Source: Pelecanus crispus (Eukaryota; Chordata; Aves; Pelecaniformes; Pelecanidae). From it: 64,000 nt of DNA. The translations under genes and the position numbers were made by a program. Positions within the stretch are counted from its first letter, which is position 1. Each line of letters opens with the position of its first letter. The notes under the pieces are model-generated. The model saw only the letters and a program-made list of their open reading frames with translations, did no database searches and had not been told where the DNA came from. Of this stretch, positions 63,622 through 64,000 are shown piece by piece. The stretch covers positions 16,443,606 through 16,507,605 of the forward strand of contig NC_134643.1 of assembly GCF_030463565.1 (NCBI RefSeq). Direction: 5' to 3'.

Positions 63622-64000
63622 TTAAATCCCATCTTCCTTTGCATTTCTGCTTCTCTTAACAATTTCACTGATTGAGCCAAGACGTTCCAACATAGTCTCT
63701 GGATCAGTAATAATACGCTTAGCCTTTCAGATTCTGGACAAAAATAGGCCATTCATATTGCTTATCATCTAAATAACGCACTGAAAACAGCTTATTTAAA
63801 TCTTCATTTCCTTGATCAAGCATGACAGACTCTTTTTCTTCCACAAATGACATTACAAAAATTCTTTGTAAAGACGCTGTCTCTTTCTCAGCTCAGAGTT
63901 TAAGCTGAATTAATTGTTTTTCTATTCCACCTGGCATTCTAGCATTTTCTTTCCTCATTCTCTTTATTGGAACAAGGTTTACAAACCAAGGAGAAGCATT
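63622..64000 (-). pseudogene. Decayed coding-like stretch, unidentified
   Basis: On the - strand one frame stays protein-like from the window edge (64000) to a TAA at 63721-63719, 93 codons broken only by one TGA (63895-63893). It is rich in E, K, L and Q. A second frame, overlapping its end, continues with KAKRIITDPETMLERLGSIS and ends at a TAA (63624-63622). The arrangement fits an old gene copy with a premature stop and one frameshift near 63725. I do not recognise the parent protein. It could also be chance, and its 5' part lies outside the window. Confidence 0.3.

Overview
This window is vertebrate nuclear DNA, almost certainly from a bird. Genes are split into short exons with consensus splice sites, and one dense CpG island is present. 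The recognisable interspersed repeats are CR1 non-LTR retrotransposon pieces plus a tRNA-Ile/CR1 chimeric SINE of the TguSINE1 type known from songbirds. That SINE argues for a songbird or other non-galliform bird, but the species cannot be fixed from the sequence.

Layout. Bases 1 to about 660 look like the end of the PRKAR2B 3' UTR (inferred from a polyadenylation signal and conserved gene order). About 8 kb of intergenic DNA follows. A CpG-island promoter with two ZNF143-type sites, CCAAT boxes and long G-runs lies at about 8.85-10.6 kb and drives HBP1 on the + strand. HBP1 is complete: a short first exon ending at 9703, then ten coding exons from 13995 to 27221 that give a 517-residue HMG-box repressor, then a 3' UTR ending near 28.33 kb. 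COG5 converges on it from the - strand. Its last eight coding exons (54840 down to 29081) encode about 300 C-terminal residues of this Golgi tethering subunit. The rest of the gene lies beyond 64000.

The order PRKAR2B-HBP1-COG5, with HBP1 and COG5 tail to tail, matches the human 7q22 region. HBP1 is a nuclear transcription factor and COG5 a Golgi trafficking subunit, so they are neighbours rather than a functional unit. Their predicted mRNA ends may lie only about 150 bp apart.

Most of the remaining sequence is intron. It holds CR1 fragments (12.95-13.86, 19.4, 32.3-33.34, 44.0-44.3 and 58.95-59.1 kb), the chimeric SINE at 37.3 kb, a probable ancient L2/MIR-type tail at 36.35 kb, two short tandem repeats and a perfect 12-bp hairpin.

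No clearly new biological system was found. The items most worth a second look are an in-frame upstream HBP1 start in exon 1, the paired inverted ZNF143 motifs, the chimeric SINE, an unidentified 244-codon open frame in the last COG5 intron, and a decayed coding-like stretch running off the right edge.
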